The notes under the pieces are model-generated. The model ran no database searches. It saw nothing but the letters and a program-made list of their open reading frames with translations, and was not told where the DNA came from. From assembly GCA_030998015.1 (NCBI GenBank), contig JARWMV010000111.1, positions 1 to 49,636 of the forward strand: a stretch of 49,636 nt of DNA, given 5' to 3'. The DNA is from Ceratorhiza oryzae-sativae (taxonomy: Eukaryota > Basidiomycota > Agaricomycetes > Cantharellales > Ceratobasidiaceae). Shown piece after piece: positions 30,537-40,631 of the stretch (its first letter is position 1; every line of letters begins with the position of its first letter). The translations under genes and the position numbers were made by a program.

Positions 30537-31643
30537 CAAAAATGAATCTCCACCTGGAAAACAAGAAATACTCCGCGCTTTACGTGGCCCTCTAAATCTA
30601 GGCACCGAATGTGAATTTATTTTATTCCCTCCCGTGGGGTTAGGGACCGTCGGTCCGCTCGGGCCCATACCCCACGGGAGGCGCCTGATTCCTCGGAATC
30701 AGGCGCCGGAGGGGAGCGCGAGGCCGCGAAGCGGCGAGGTATTGCAATACCTCGCCGAGAATCGATGATTTGCGAAGGCAAATCTACATCGATTCTCGAG
30801 GGATTGATTGATTAAGCTTAGCCATTCGTTTTTCTCTTGCTAATGGAGGAGGATTAAATTCCTCCAGTATTGAGTTGGTATGTTCAGACCGACTCTTTTT
30901 AATTAATATAAAAGAGACATAGTTTTTTATAAAAAAAAAACAGAACTTAACCGCTACATAAAATGAGAACATATTAAAGATCGATTTTAAATATATTACA
31001 TGAAAAAGGATAGATCTATTCCATTTGATTTAATTGGGGGAAAATTTAGGTACACTATTTTAAAATTGAGCAACTAACAAAATGTAACCGTCGACCCTTT
31101 CAAATGGACCCCCAATGATTGCAATGCGCGCCACAAAACTTGTGGCGCCATTGACCCCCCACTTGGGGGGGCACTAGGGCCCAAAACCACCGTAAAGGTG
31201 CATTTCGGGCGTCCCCAGCGCGGCCGGCGTCTGATTCCGAGGTACCCTGGAACTTAAAGTTCCAGGGTACCTCGCAATACCTCGCCGATTATTGGAGCCC
31301 TCCGCGCTTAGGCCGCCCTGCGGGCGATCAAAGAGCGCGGAGGGGTCTCTATTGAAAATTACGATAATACGGAGTCCCCTGCCGCCCACGGCCGCTTTAG
31401 CGCTCTTCCGGCAAAAAGTCCTAGGTATAATTAATTGTACCTAGGCTTTTTGCAGGGGGAAAGTATTACCTTCCGGAAATTATATAGGTTTCCCCCTTCT
31501 GGTCCCATCTTAAGTCTATAAGGACTTCTGAGTTGTTCAGAATTGGCAAACATGGTTAAATTCCAAGTTTTTCGCTAGCTCCGGGTAAAGATCTCGCAAT
31601 GGTTCTCTTTGCGCGGTAGCGAAAAAGTAATATTCCGGATTCT

Positions 31644-31931
31644 TCGAATCGGAACCGGGCCGGCGGAGGATCGTGCTTGCACGATCGTTCGCCGGCCCTT
31701 CCGCCGCCTCCTGTCCCTCTAGGGCAGCTTAGGCAGCTGAGGCAGCTCCGCTCCCTGGATCTCTAGAGATCCAGGAGGCGGGGTATTGCGAGGTAGCCTG
31801 GACCCCCGAGGTTCCAGGCTACCTCGGAATCAAAGTCCATACGGCGGCGGGTCATGGGCCTTCGGTCCTTAAACAAAATGGGGTTATATTATTGATGAGA
31901 TCGTAGTTCTCACCTAGGACGGGTTATATTA
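31644..31931. other. Gene-free palindromes just outside the right arm
   Basis: It contains a hairpin with GATCGTGCTTGCACGATC, the GGATCTCTAGAGATCC hairpin and the GAGGTAGCCTGG/CCAGGCTACCTC hairpin. A very similar string lies at 25010-25250. No gene. Confidence 0.6.
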
Positions 31932-32008
31932 TGAGTTGTAGTTTAATTAGGAAAAACACCAATCTTTGGCGTTGGCTTCGCATACCAGTTCGAATCTGGT
32001 CGACTCAG
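31932..32008 (+). tRNA. tRNA-Gln (UUG)
   Basis: 77-nt cloverleaf with acceptor TGAGTTG/CGACTCA. The anticodon stem CCAAT/GTTGG encloses CTTTGGC, giving UUG. The T arm is CCAG TTCGAAT CTGG. Confidence 0.85.
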
Positions 32009-32041
32009 GTAAATTAACCCCTGCGGCCCTATATCCGCTCC

Positions 32042-32213
32042 CCGCCGGCGTTAGAGGGAATCCTAAAGATTCCCTCGTAGAAAATGACGACCGTTCGTCA
32101 TTTTCAGCCGGCGGCTAAATATCGATATTATGCCGCGCACTAGCAATCGCAAACGGTTGCGATTGCTCACGTTGGTTGGTGGGACAAGTCCCACCAGCAA
32201 CTAACGCGCGCGG
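32042..32213 (+). mobile_element. Family A palindromic element
   Basis: 172 bp; flanked by CGCTCC and GGAGCG as at 22981. Confidence 0.9.
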
Positions 32214-32247
32214 GGAGCGGGCCGGGTGGCTCGCAGGGGCTCCGCCC

Positions 32248-32319
32248 GAAAACCCAAGGGAAAACCCAAGGGAAAACCCAAGGGAAAACCCAAGGGAAAA
32301 CCCAAGGGAAAACCCAAGG
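32248..32319. repeat. 12-bp tandem repeat, six units
   Basis: Six perfect copies of GAAAACCCAAGG. The frame is open and would encode repeated Glu-Asn-Pro-Arg, but it sits on a repeat-derived frame and is not considered a gene. Confidence 0.9.
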
Positions 32320-33032
32320 GAAAATCAATATTTCTCCGGGCCTGCGGTCAATGAAAAGCTACCCTAACCCTGTCGAAGAGTATTCACCCTCAAGCTTCGG
32401 AGCCGTCTGTGTACGGCTTAAGCCGCACACAGACGTCTCCTCTACAAGCGTGAAATTGTTGCACGTACGTGCAACAACTTCTAGGGGACGGGTCAGGAAA
32501 AATAGGGGTCATACTTCAATTTAGGAAGGGACGGCATTGGATGCCGTCCATCAAGTTAGAGAGGCGGCAAATCCAACCAAGTCTGCTTTTTAATTTAGTT
32601 GGTCTGTCCAGATCAAGTCCTTCAGACCCTCTCCGGATCCCCAAGGAGCCCTTCGGTCCCGGCGGGGTTGCTCCCTTGATTTAGCCTGGGCCCACGCCCT
32701 TTATGGAGGGTCCTCCTGACAATCAGGGGAAATATTTCGGCGCACATATAACCCGGATGCAGGTTCCGAGGCCGCCCCTCTGGCAGCGAACGATCTTTGT
32801 AAATCTCCTACCCTAACCCTGTCGTCAGCGTGTACAAGTACACGCTGCTAGGGAACCTCTTCCCCTCCGCGCTCTTTGATCGCCCGCAGGGCGGCCTAAG
32901 CGCGGAGTGCTTCGGAGCCGTCTGTGTACGGCTTAAGCCGCACACAGACGTCTCCTCTACAAGCGTGAAATTGTTGCACGTACGTGCAACAACTTCTAGG
33001 GGACGGGTCAAGAATCGGTGCTTTGCGAAGGC
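32320..33032. other. Gene-free: two family D strings
   Basis: Family D hairpins (GTCTGTGTACGGCTTAAGCC, GTTGCACGTACGTGCAAC) at about 32360-32493 and 32810-33009 flank a less structured stretch with a GGACGGCATTGGATGCCGTCC hairpin region near 32529. No gene. Confidence 0.6.
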
Positions 33033-33204
33033 CCGCGCGCGTTAGTTGCTGGTGGGACTTGTCCCACCAACCAACGTGAGCAATCGCAACCGTTTGCGAT
33101 TGCTAGTGCGCGGCATAATATCGATATTTAGCCGCCGGCTGAAAATGACGAACGGTCGTCATTTTCTACGAGGGAATCTTTAGGATTCCCTCTAACGCCG
33201 GCGG
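33033..33204 (-). mobile_element. Family A palindromic element
   Basis: 172 bp, full length, directly after a family D string, as at 2016. Confidence 0.9.
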
Positions 33205-34157
33205 GCGACGATTCAGTGGGGAGGTATAACCTAGAATTTATGCCGGGGCCGTCGCTACACGACGGTCTCCGGCGAAGACGGGTTACATTTTCCAAATGTG
33301 CTGTGTTACCGTATCTTATCCTTAAATAAATATAACTTGAGGCGGAGCTGCGATCGTAGGCGGGCACGGGTAAGCAAAATTTTATCAGCAGAGGGGGGAA
33401 ATCAGAGCTATTACAATTTGTTTTATCTGCTGAATTAAGCCTAACCCTGTCGTCAGCGTGTACAAGTACACGCTGCTAGGGAACCTCTTCCCCTCCGCGC
33501 TCTTTGATCGCCCGCAGGGCGGCCTAAGCGCGGAGGGCTCCCACTAATCGATGATTTGCGAAGGCAAATCTACATCGATTAGCGGGGGCCTGTAAGGGAA
33601 GAGTCCGATTTGGCGCAAATCGGGGGTCAGGAATCTGAGTCGTTCTTCTGTTGGATTACCTTCAAGGACGGAAATCCTGTATACCGCGACCCCGGAGGGC
33701 CTCCTGTGTCATCTTTGATGATCAGAAGTGGTAAACAGACGGTTCCGGCTGTCTCACACCAAGTCATCGGTGTAATCCTTTGTTTTTTTTTTTAGATTTG
33801 AACAAGGAATTGTTCTTACCGTCGACCCTTTCCCATAATGGATGGAAATGGACCCCCAATGATTGCAATGCGCGCCACAAAACTTGTGGCGCCATTGACC
33901 CCCCACTTGGGGGGGGGCACTAGGGCCCAAAACCACCGGGCGTCCCCAGCGCGGCCGGCGTCTGATTCCGAGCAATACCTCGCGGCCAGAGGGGCCGCCT
34001 CGGGCGTGGGGTATGGGCCCGAGCGGAGCGACGGTCCCTAACCCCACGGGAGGGAATATTTCAGCGTACTTTAACCCGTGGGTTTGGATATCGAGCCCGC
34101 TATTTCAGCCAGGCCAGCGCACAGCGCTGATCCAGGCGAGTACAGGTCAAATTCAAA
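33205..34157. other. Gene-free stretch including a copy of the rps3 leader
   Basis: Bases 33301-33323 (CTGTGTTACCGTATCTTATC and three more) are identical to 41194-41216 upstream of rps3. The rest is family D, C and I hairpins (about 33440-33585), a TGATGATCAGAAG motif and a hairpin region around 33850-33960 shared with the window ends. No gene recognised. Confidence 0.55.
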
Positions 34158-34230
34158 GGAAACAGAACTCGGGTGGTTGAGTGTCTCCCTTTTAAGGAGA
34201 ACGTCAGTGGTTCGAACCCACTTGTTTCCA
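34158..34230 (+). tRNA. tRNA-Lys (UUU)
   Basis: 73-nt cloverleaf with acceptor GGAAACA/TGTTTCC and discriminator A. The anticodon stem TCTCC/GGAGA encloses CTTTTAA, giving UUU; T loop TTCGAAC. Confidence 0.9.
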
Positions 34231-34884
34231 AAATTCTGAAGATTTAATTTCAATCTGGAAAACGTGCTATATTTTAACTGCAGTACTCCAAATTGGTTAT
34301 GGGCTGTAAGTTTTTACACCATTTTGGTGAAAGTAAGGGTAATCCAGATAAGCCCCGCCAGATATGCAGGTTGTGGAAAGAACCTACTGCCCCCCAAACA
34401 ATGCAGCGTAGCTGCACATGTTTGGGGGTCAGTTGTCATTGAGTGACGCAGTCGTGTGGGCATAACCGCGCCATGATAATATTCCCGGCGCGGGGGGTTT
34501 CCCTAAAAATGAAGTTCTTCTGGGGAGGAAATTAGTCTCCACCCTTGATTATGATGAATATATACGACAAAACCAGTACTACCCAGTCCAAGGTGAGCTG
34601 ATAAATTGGAAATGAAGCGTCACAAATAAATCATCTAGGGTGAGAATATTTCCCGTACTCGCCTGGATCAGCGCGGAGCGTTGACTCAGGCGAGGGCGGG
34701 TTCGTAGAACCCTCCGGAGGAAAAATAAGGACGCGGCTTAAATTTTATGGGCAGCACTCAGTGCTGTCCTCAAAAAATCGCCGATATTTCAATAAAAGAA
34801 ATATAATACGACCTCTGCTACGATCGATTTCGAAGAAATCGGCCCTGCAAAGTTCCGGGGAAAACCCAATCAATTTACATTGAA
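34231..34884. other. Gene-free stretch
   Basis: It carries a family R hairpin (about 34280-34332), a family E hairpin (CAATGCAGCGTAGCTGCA, about 34388-34432) and a diverged repeat also seen near 38000-38080 (GTGAG-TGATAAAT context). No gene seen. Confidence 0.5.
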
Positions 34885-34955
34885 GGGGGAATATGATAAT
34901 GGTAATCTATTGTGTTTGCATCACAAAGATGATAGTTCGATTCTATCTTTCTCCA
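34885..34955 (+). tRNA. tRNA-Ala (UGC)
   Basis: 71-nt cloverleaf with acceptor GGGGGAA/TTTCTCC and discriminator A. The anticodon stem TTGTG/CACAA encloses TTTGCAT, giving UGC. Confidence 0.88.
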
Positions 34956-35076
34956 AGCTTAATACACCCCGCGGCAGTAAGGACTTTGATTCCGAGCAAT
35001 CAGAGTCCAAATTTCACCTCGACTGTGGGCGGCTTTAGCCGCCCACAGGCTCGGTCACCGTAGACCCCTGACATTG

Positions 35077-35123
35077 CCGCGCGCGTTAGAGGGAATCTTT
35101 AGGATTCCCTCTAACGCCGGCGG
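35077..35123 (-). mobile_element. Short 47-bp derivative of family A
   Basis: Same derivative as 4640-4686. A full-length A copy follows 85 bp downstream in the same orientation and in a very similar left context (GACATTGCCGCG), so a pair of short and long forms can be compared directly. Confidence 0.85.
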
Positions 35124-35207
35124 GCATTACAATATCGGGGGGTTGCTGCCCACCAAACAATGCAGCGTAGCTGCACATGTTTGGGGGTCAGTAGACCCCT
35201 GACATTG

Positions 35208-35379
35208 CCGCGCGCGTTAGTTGCTGGTGGGACTTGTCCCACCAACCAACGTGAGCAATCGCAACCGTTTGCGATTGCTAGTGCGCGGCATAATATCGAT
35301 ATTTAGCCGCCGGCTGAAAATGACGAACGGTCGTCATTTTCTACGAGGGAATCTTTAGGATTCCCTCTAACGCCGGCGG
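35208..35379 (-). mobile_element. Family A palindromic element
   Basis: 172 bp, full length; its left junction GACATTGCCGCG matches that of the 47-bp form at 35077. Confidence 0.9.
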
Positions 35380-35430
35380 GGAGCGGATCTAGGGTCGCAG
35401 GGGTTAAATTTAGTGACCCTTATAAGTCAA

Positions 35431-35502
35431 GCTCCGATAGCTTAGTGGTGAAAGCACTATTGTGAAGTAATAGTGACGGGCGTTCGATTCTCTCTCGGAG
35501 CA
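35431..35502 (+). tRNA. tRNA-Phe (GAA)
   Basis: 72-nt cloverleaf with acceptor GCTCCGA/TCGGAGC and discriminator A. The anticodon stem CTATT/AATAG encloses GTGAAGT, giving GAA. Confidence 0.92.
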
Positions 35503-35667
35503 TTTTTAAGGCATCTATGAAGCTGAACCCTACCCTATCTCGTATCAACTACTCTGAAGTTGTTGCACGTACGTGCAACAATTTCACGCTTGTAGAGGAG
35601 ACGTCTGTGTGCGGCTTAAGCCGTACACAGACGGCTCCGAAGCTTGAGTCGAACCGTGGTTTAGCGT

Positions 35668-35839
35668 CCGCGCGCGTTAGTTGCTGGTGGGACTTGTCCC
35701 ACCAACCAACGTGAGCAATCGCAACCGTTTGCGATTGCTAGTGCGCGGCATAATATCGATATTTAGCCGCCGGCTGAAAATGACGAACGGTCGTCATTTT
35801 CTACGAGGGAATCTTTAGGATTCCCTCTAACGCCGGCGG
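35668..35839 (-). mobile_element. Family A palindromic element
   Basis: 172 bp, full length; followed directly by a family G/B composite. Confidence 0.9.
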
Positions 35840-36050
35840 GACCCGTGCACGCCTGCGAACGCCTTGGCTTGCCAAGGCGGCCCTGGCGTGCGCGCGGCTC
35901 GCCGCGAACGCGGCCTCGTTAACAATGCCCACGGGTCGTTGACCCTCCGCTTTATTACCCCTGCCAAGACGTGCGCTAAAGCGCAGTTCTCTAGGCAGGG
36001 CGGCTGAAATCTTGGGTTACACCTAAGATTTTAGCCGATAGAGCGGGGGC

Positions 36051-36222
36051 CCGCGCGCGTTAGTTGCTGGTGGGACTTGTCCCACCAACCAACGTGAGCA
36101 ATCGCAACCGTTTGCGATTGCTAGTGCGCGGCATAATATCGATATTTAGCCGCCGGCTGAAAATGACGAACGGTCGTCATTTTCTACGAGGGAATCTTTA
36201 GGATTCCCTCTAACGCCGGCGG
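36051..36222 (-). mobile_element. Family A palindromic element
   Basis: 172 bp, full length. The preceding G-B composite (35840-36050) is repeated at 42399-42610 and, inverted, at 47697-47906 and 48948-49111. Confidence 0.9.
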
Positions 36223-36764
36223 ATACAGGTCCAGCAAGATTTTATAAATCTTGCATGGAAGCAAACCACGGAACGATGTTGACCGAGATAGAGGCCAGAC
36301 TAATTTGCCAAGGGGTTTAAAATTATCAAGGGGACCGTAGTTCCACCTTCAACTCAGGGTGGTTCGGCCCTACGAACTAATCTACCCTTCATTGAAGGGT
36401 GATAATTTTAGGGGGACTCATTTTTGACTATTAAGGTGACAGAAAATGAACTACAACTTGTCTACCTTGCCGATATATTACGGACACTATGGGATAAAAA
36501 ACTCCCGAGCGTAGATCGCGCCTTAGCGCGGCCCACGCTCGGGCAGCGCCTACCGATCGGGATGATTTCCGTAGACCCCCAACAATTGACCCCCAATACG
36601 TTGGCCCGTAGGGCGTGCCTTACAGGCTTGGTAACGCATTGGGAGGCCATTGCATTATTGGGGGGCGGATGCCCCTCAAACAATGCAGCGTAGCTGCACA
36701 TGTTTGGGGGGCAGTAGGGAAATCGTCGCCCGATCGTTGGGGAAATAAAAGACGAATAAATATT
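36223..36764. other. Gene-free stretch with a long imperfect hairpin
   Basis: An AAAATTATCA/TGATAATTTT stem (about 36320-36410) with inner CCCTTCATTGAAGGG is followed by a short open stretch (36424-36500) and a C/F/E hairpin block (36505-36720) that is also found at 12540-12780. No gene assigned. Confidence 0.5.
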
Positions 36765-36848
36765 GAGCTGATGCCAGAATGGTAATTGGGGTTTTCTGTA
36801 AAAAAATTGACGTGTTCGTCGGGGTAGGTTCGATTCCTACTTAGCTCA
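36765..36848 (+). tRNA. tRNA-Tyr (GUA)
   Basis: 84-nt type II tRNA with acceptor GAGCTGA/TTAGCTC, discriminator A and a long variable arm. The anticodon loop CTGTAAA is enclosed by GTTTT/AAAAT, giving GUA; T arm GTAGG TTCGATT CCTAC. Confidence 0.88.
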
Positions 36849-37030
36849 AAATATACATGGCGTCCCGCAGCGTAGCTGCGGGACCCTAAATTTTATAAAT
36901 CCAACTCTCTGATCGCGCCTTTAGGCGCGGCCTAAGCGCTGAGGACTCCTAAATTGGGGGTGATTTGCGCAGGCAAATCTACACCCCCAATTTGGGGTTA
37001 AACTAAATTACCCTCCGGGAGCAGCTTCAA

Positions 37031-37202
37031 ATTCTTATAGTTTAACACCCGCCTGCTGTAGATCGCTCCATCTAACGATGTAGCGGCCGAGCAGGCGAGC
37101 TCTCATGAGAGCTCGGGGTAGAATACAGGAATTGCGTATCCCCGCGAGCGTGACTCCCGGCCGCCGCTTTAAAGCGGCGGGGTTCGAATCCGGATTAGAG
37201 TT
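37031..37202 (+). tRNA. tRNA-like gene interrupted by two palindromes, identity unresolved
   Basis: The ends pair as an acceptor, ATTCTTA (37031-37037) with TTAGAGT (37195-37201), with one T-T mismatch. TAGTTTAA begins a D arm that resumes about 70 bp later as GGTAGAAT. Between them lie a GCCTGCT/AGCAGGC hairpin and the 18-bp palindrome 37097-37114. A T loop TTCGAAT with CCGG on both sides is split on its 5' side by the 20-bp perfect palindrome CCGCCGCTTTAAAGCGGCGG (37161-37180). The anticodon arm (GGAATTGCGTATCC region) pairs poorly, so isotype is not assigned. It may be a pseudogene or an RNA with expanded loops. Confidence 0.45.
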
Positions 37203-37836
37203 ATTCTTCTATTTAATAAGATCTGTACAAATTAACTAAAGTCTTTATTTTCTATCATAACGGAATAAGCAACATACATCGTGTACTAAGTAAGTTATGA
37301 GTGGGCACAGTTGCAGCCGCTTAGGCAAAAACATAAAAGAAACCCCAATTTTCGAAAATTAGTAGTACGCTGCCGCAATCGGCCGCTCTATCGTACCCCC
37401 CGTGGTGGTGAGGACCGTCGCTACGCTCGGGCCCATCCACCACGGGAGGCGCCTGATTCCGAGGTAGCCTGGAACCTCTGGGGTCCAGGCTACCTCGCAA
37501 TACCTCGGCAGTAAGACTGCCTCGAGAGGCTTACCCGTGCCGTAGACCCCCAACAAGGCAATGGCCTCCCAATGCATTGGGGGTCTATTGCACTTGAAGA
37601 TTATGTTTGTCTATAATTTTGTTTATTGGTTTATCAAAGTTGTGAACAAAATTTGTTAATAGTAAGATTTTAAAATAAATTGCGTTTTTTTTTTTTCATT
37701 GATTATATAATTAGGGCTCCCATGAAGTCCGCAGAGGGCCCACAGGAGCGCTGCCGTACTCAAAAATGGTTATGGGCTGTAAGCCCTTACACCGTTTTGG
37801 AGATAGATACATTATTCCCAAACCTATACAGAGGGC
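37203..37836. other. Gene-free stretch
   Basis: AT-rich segments (37203-37300, 37600-37700) flank a string of GC hairpins, including GGTGGTGAGGACC and GAGGTAGCCTGG types. A family R hairpin lies at 37727-37803. No gene seen. Confidence 0.5.
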
Positions 37837-37910
37837 AAGACTGTAGCATAATCGGTTAATGCAATCTGCTCATAATAGATGAGATATGGGTTCAAGTCCC
37901 GTCGGTCTTA
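37837..37910 (+). tRNA. tRNA with CAU anticodon (Met or Ile), second type
   Basis: 74-nt cloverleaf with acceptor AAGACTG/CGGTCTT, discriminator A and D stem GCAT/ATGC. The anticodon stem ATCTG/TAGAT encloses CTCATAA, giving CAU; T stem ATGGG/CCCGT. Confidence 0.88.
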
Positions 37911-39595
37911 TTTTCAATACTTAAACCAATTTTAGGTCGACCCATGTCACTTCGTGCCAGGTCTTATTATTTTCCAAGGGCTTCTTAGGTTTTTGGGGGG
38001 TGGAGGTAAATCTCCATCCTAATTTATACGGCAACCAGTGCTATATAGCCCAGGGTGAGTTGATAAATGGAAGCCGAAGCGAAAGGTCCATGTTTTCCAC
38101 TTCCCTGTGGACTACTTGGGTTTTATTACATCGTAGTTGACCAGAAGGTAAAACTAAGGCAAATTGGATTAACCCTAACCCTGTCGTCAGCGTGTACAAG
38201 TACACGCTGCTAGGGAACCTCTTCCCCTCCGCGCTCTTTGATCGCCCGCAGGGCGGCCTAAGCGCGGAGGGCTCCCACTAATCGATGATTTGCGAAGGCA
38301 AATCTACATCGATTAGCGGGGGCCTGTAAGGGAAGAGTCCGATTTGGCGCAAATCGGGGGTCGGGAATCGAATCCTCTGGGTCCGCTGATAGTACAGTTA
38401 AGGCCCCTACCGCGCCTAGTCCTTTTTGGTAATCTTCGCCCCTCTGCAGAGGGAGCTAAGAACGGACCTGCGCGGATTAATTAATAATAACCTCAATCCC
38501 TCCGCGCTCTTTGATCGCCCGCAGGGCGGCCTAAGCGCGGAGGGCTCCACTAATCGATGATTTGCGAAGGCAAATCTACATCGATTGGCGGGGTATGGTT
38601 AGGACGGCACTGGATGCCGCCCATCAAAGTTTAGAGGCGGCAAATTTAAGATTTCGCCATAGTTGTTACCCGGTCTACGAGGCAGCTTCGCAGCGATCCC
38701 GCTATCTCGGCCGGGCGGCCGTCCCATCGAGGACGGGTAAAATTTAAACCAAATGTTTTTCATGACTTACACTGTCGTGGTATGTTTTAATGCACGACAG
38801 GGGGCAGTCCCCGCCGATGGAAAATTGACGTCTGCAAAAAAGTCAGTTGGTCTGACCAGATCAACTTCCGTCAATTATTCCACCGTATGCCCCCTGATAT
38901 TGTGAAATTTGGACTGATGCTGGTCTAAGGTCCAGCCCCAGTCTTACTGCCGCGGGCTCTTCCCGTCTGCGGCCGTGTTCCTGGAACACGACCACAGACG
39001 CAGGTGACCCCCAATAAGGCAATGGCCTCCCAATGCGTCACAAACGTATTGGGGGGGGGGCCATTACCTTATTGGGGGGCGGATGCCCCTCAAACAATGC
39101 AGCGTAGCTGCACATGTTTGAGTGGCATCTGACCCCCAAACATATGCAGCTTGCGCTGCATTGTTTGGGGGGTAGATGCTGAAAGGGAAGAGGAGGAACA
39201 CTGCAGCGTATGGCTATCTTTAGAGCGGTGAAATTGCTCAGTAGATATTAAAGAGCAACAGTATGCCTGAGGGATTCCCGACCCGTCCCCTAGCTAGAGG
39301 ATAAGCTGCGGCCCTGGCGTGCGCGGGCTCGCGGCCAGAGGGGCCGCCTCGGGCTTGGGGTATGGGCCCGAGCGGAGCGACGGTCCCTAACCCCACGGGA
39401 AGGAAGATTCCGGCGTACTATCCCCCGTGGGTATGGATCTCGAGGCCGCGTTCGCGGCGAGGTATTGCGAGGTACCCTGGAACTTTAAGTTCCAGGGTAC
39501 CTCGGAATCAGACGCCCGCTATCTCGCCGAGAACGGGTCATATTAGATTTACAGGGATCCTGATATTTCACCTCTTGAAACAAAACCTTAAAATA
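37911..39595. other. Gene-free stretch with many palindromes
   Basis: It contains D, C and I hairpins (38170-38325; I without the nested B), another C-I pair (38500-38590), an H hairpin (38824-38875), F and E hairpins (39005-39175) and a G-like GGTACC segment (39420-39540). No coding region recognised. Confidence 0.55.
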
Positions 39596-39668
39596 GCTGA
39601 AATAGTTTAAGTGGTTAAAACTCATCGCTCATGTCGGTGTAATAAGGGTTCAATTCCTTTTTTCGGCT
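39596..39668 (+). tRNA. tRNA with CAU anticodon (Met or Ile), third type
   Basis: 73-nt cloverleaf with acceptor GCTGAAA/TTTCGGC and D stem GTTT/AAAC. The anticodon stem CATCG/CGGTG encloses CTCATGT, giving CAU; T stem AAGGG/CCTTT. Three distinct CAU tRNAs could cover initiator Met, elongator Met and lysidine Ile. Confidence 0.88.
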
Positions 39669-40374
39669 CGTAAATTATCTTGATTAAAAATTTACCAGAG
39701 GGGATTTCCGAAACGTTTTTTACTTCAGCCTCGAAGGGCTCAGTCAAAATTCGTCATCATAAACTAGTACAAAGTACCGATAAAATATCATAAAAGAGAA
39801 GTTAGAGTAAAATAAAATTATAACTTTAACCGCAGTACTTTTTTCTGCCAAAATAGCAGTTTGCACTAGTGCACGCTTCACTTTTAGGCGCGCACACAGC
39901 GCGTGGCAAGAAAAGAGTATTAGCGAAAAATAAATTGCTATTAACCCCGTGTATAGAAATGTTGTTGACATTTCTTAACCCAAAATCGCTTCGCCTGAGA
40001 TCTCTGGCCAGGACGATTTATTCTGGTACTTTACCCTGCCGAAATCCTAGGATTTCGGCCATAGGGTCGATCAATGATAAGACGATCCATCTGCTGTGAA
40101 AGTTGGCTCAGCGCGGGCAGTAAAGCCCGTACTAAGTACGGCGATCTTAGTGCCAGGAACTATTTCTTCAAATTAGCCTTATTTTATTTTCTCCGTTCTC
40201 CGAAATTTATATTTTTCAAACCGCCCGAAAAATGAAAACGGTATCCCCCTTATTAATCGGTAGGTGGGTAGTTCCGCCTCAAGCGTGAAGTTGTTGCACG
40301 TACGTGCAACAATTTCAGCTAGAGGACACGCCACCATCTTGTGATTAGGTCCCTCAGTAGAGGTCGTTTTTGTA
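39669..40374. other. Gene-free stretch
   Basis: Mixed AT-rich sequence with one hairpin around CCGAAATCCTAGGATTTCGG (40039-40058) and a GTTGCACGTACGTGCAAC hairpin (about 40289-40312). No gene seen. Confidence 0.5.
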
Positions 40375-40631
40375 TCATACCCCCGCTTAGGGTCAACCAG
40401 CATTGTATTTATATATAAATACATGCTGTTGACCCGAGGGGTATGGTTATCGAGGCCGCGTTCGCGGCGAGGTATTGCGAGGTACCCTGGAACTTTAAGT
40501 TCCAGGGTACCTCGGAATCAGACGCCGCGCGCACGCCAGGGCCGCCTTGGCTTGATTATTGACCTTAAGGTCAATATGAGCCAAGCTTGCTTGGCTTAAG
40601 CCAAGGCGTTCGCAGGCGTGCACGGGTCATA
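40375..40631 (+). mobile_element. Family G palindromic element with 5-bp direct repeats
   Basis: Direct repeats TCATA at 40375-40379 and 40627-40631 flank a 247-bp element beginning CCCCCGCTTAGGGTC and ending GTGCACGGG. It includes the TATTTATATATAAATA hairpin, the GAGGCCGCG region, the GGTACC hairpin and the nested TTGACCTTAAGGTCAA hairpin. Confidence 0.88.

Larger units (their letters stand above)
15797..31643. repeat. Right arm of giant inverted repeat
   Basis: Near-exact reverse complement of 1-15796 and 51 bp longer. The difference is explained by two additional 23-bp units at 30238-30536 and a 5-bp insertion (CTCGG) at about 19612-19616. Complete copies of nad4 and tRNAs Pro, Met, Glu, Leu and Thr lie on the plus strand. 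Sequence after 31643 continues with a dispersed repeat also seen near 24990. Confidence 0.95.

Noticed and set aside
32248..32319. Glu-Asn-Pro-Arg repeat protein
   Set aside because: The frame begins in a family A element and the 12-bp units are in gene-free palindromic sequence.
36424..36500. Short open stretch before a C/F/E hairpin block
   Set aside because: About 25 codons with no recognised motif and no continuation after the hairpins; too little to call a gene.
37727..37803. Pseudo-tRNA-Tyr suggested by a GGGCTGTAAGCCC hairpin
   Set aside because: No acceptor, D or T arm accompanies it, and related copies vary in the supposed anticodon loop; kept as repeat family R instead.
38353..38450. 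Possible tRNA on the minus strand around a GATTCGATTCCCG segment
   Set aside because: T stem and acceptor do not pair; no acceptable anticodon arm was found.
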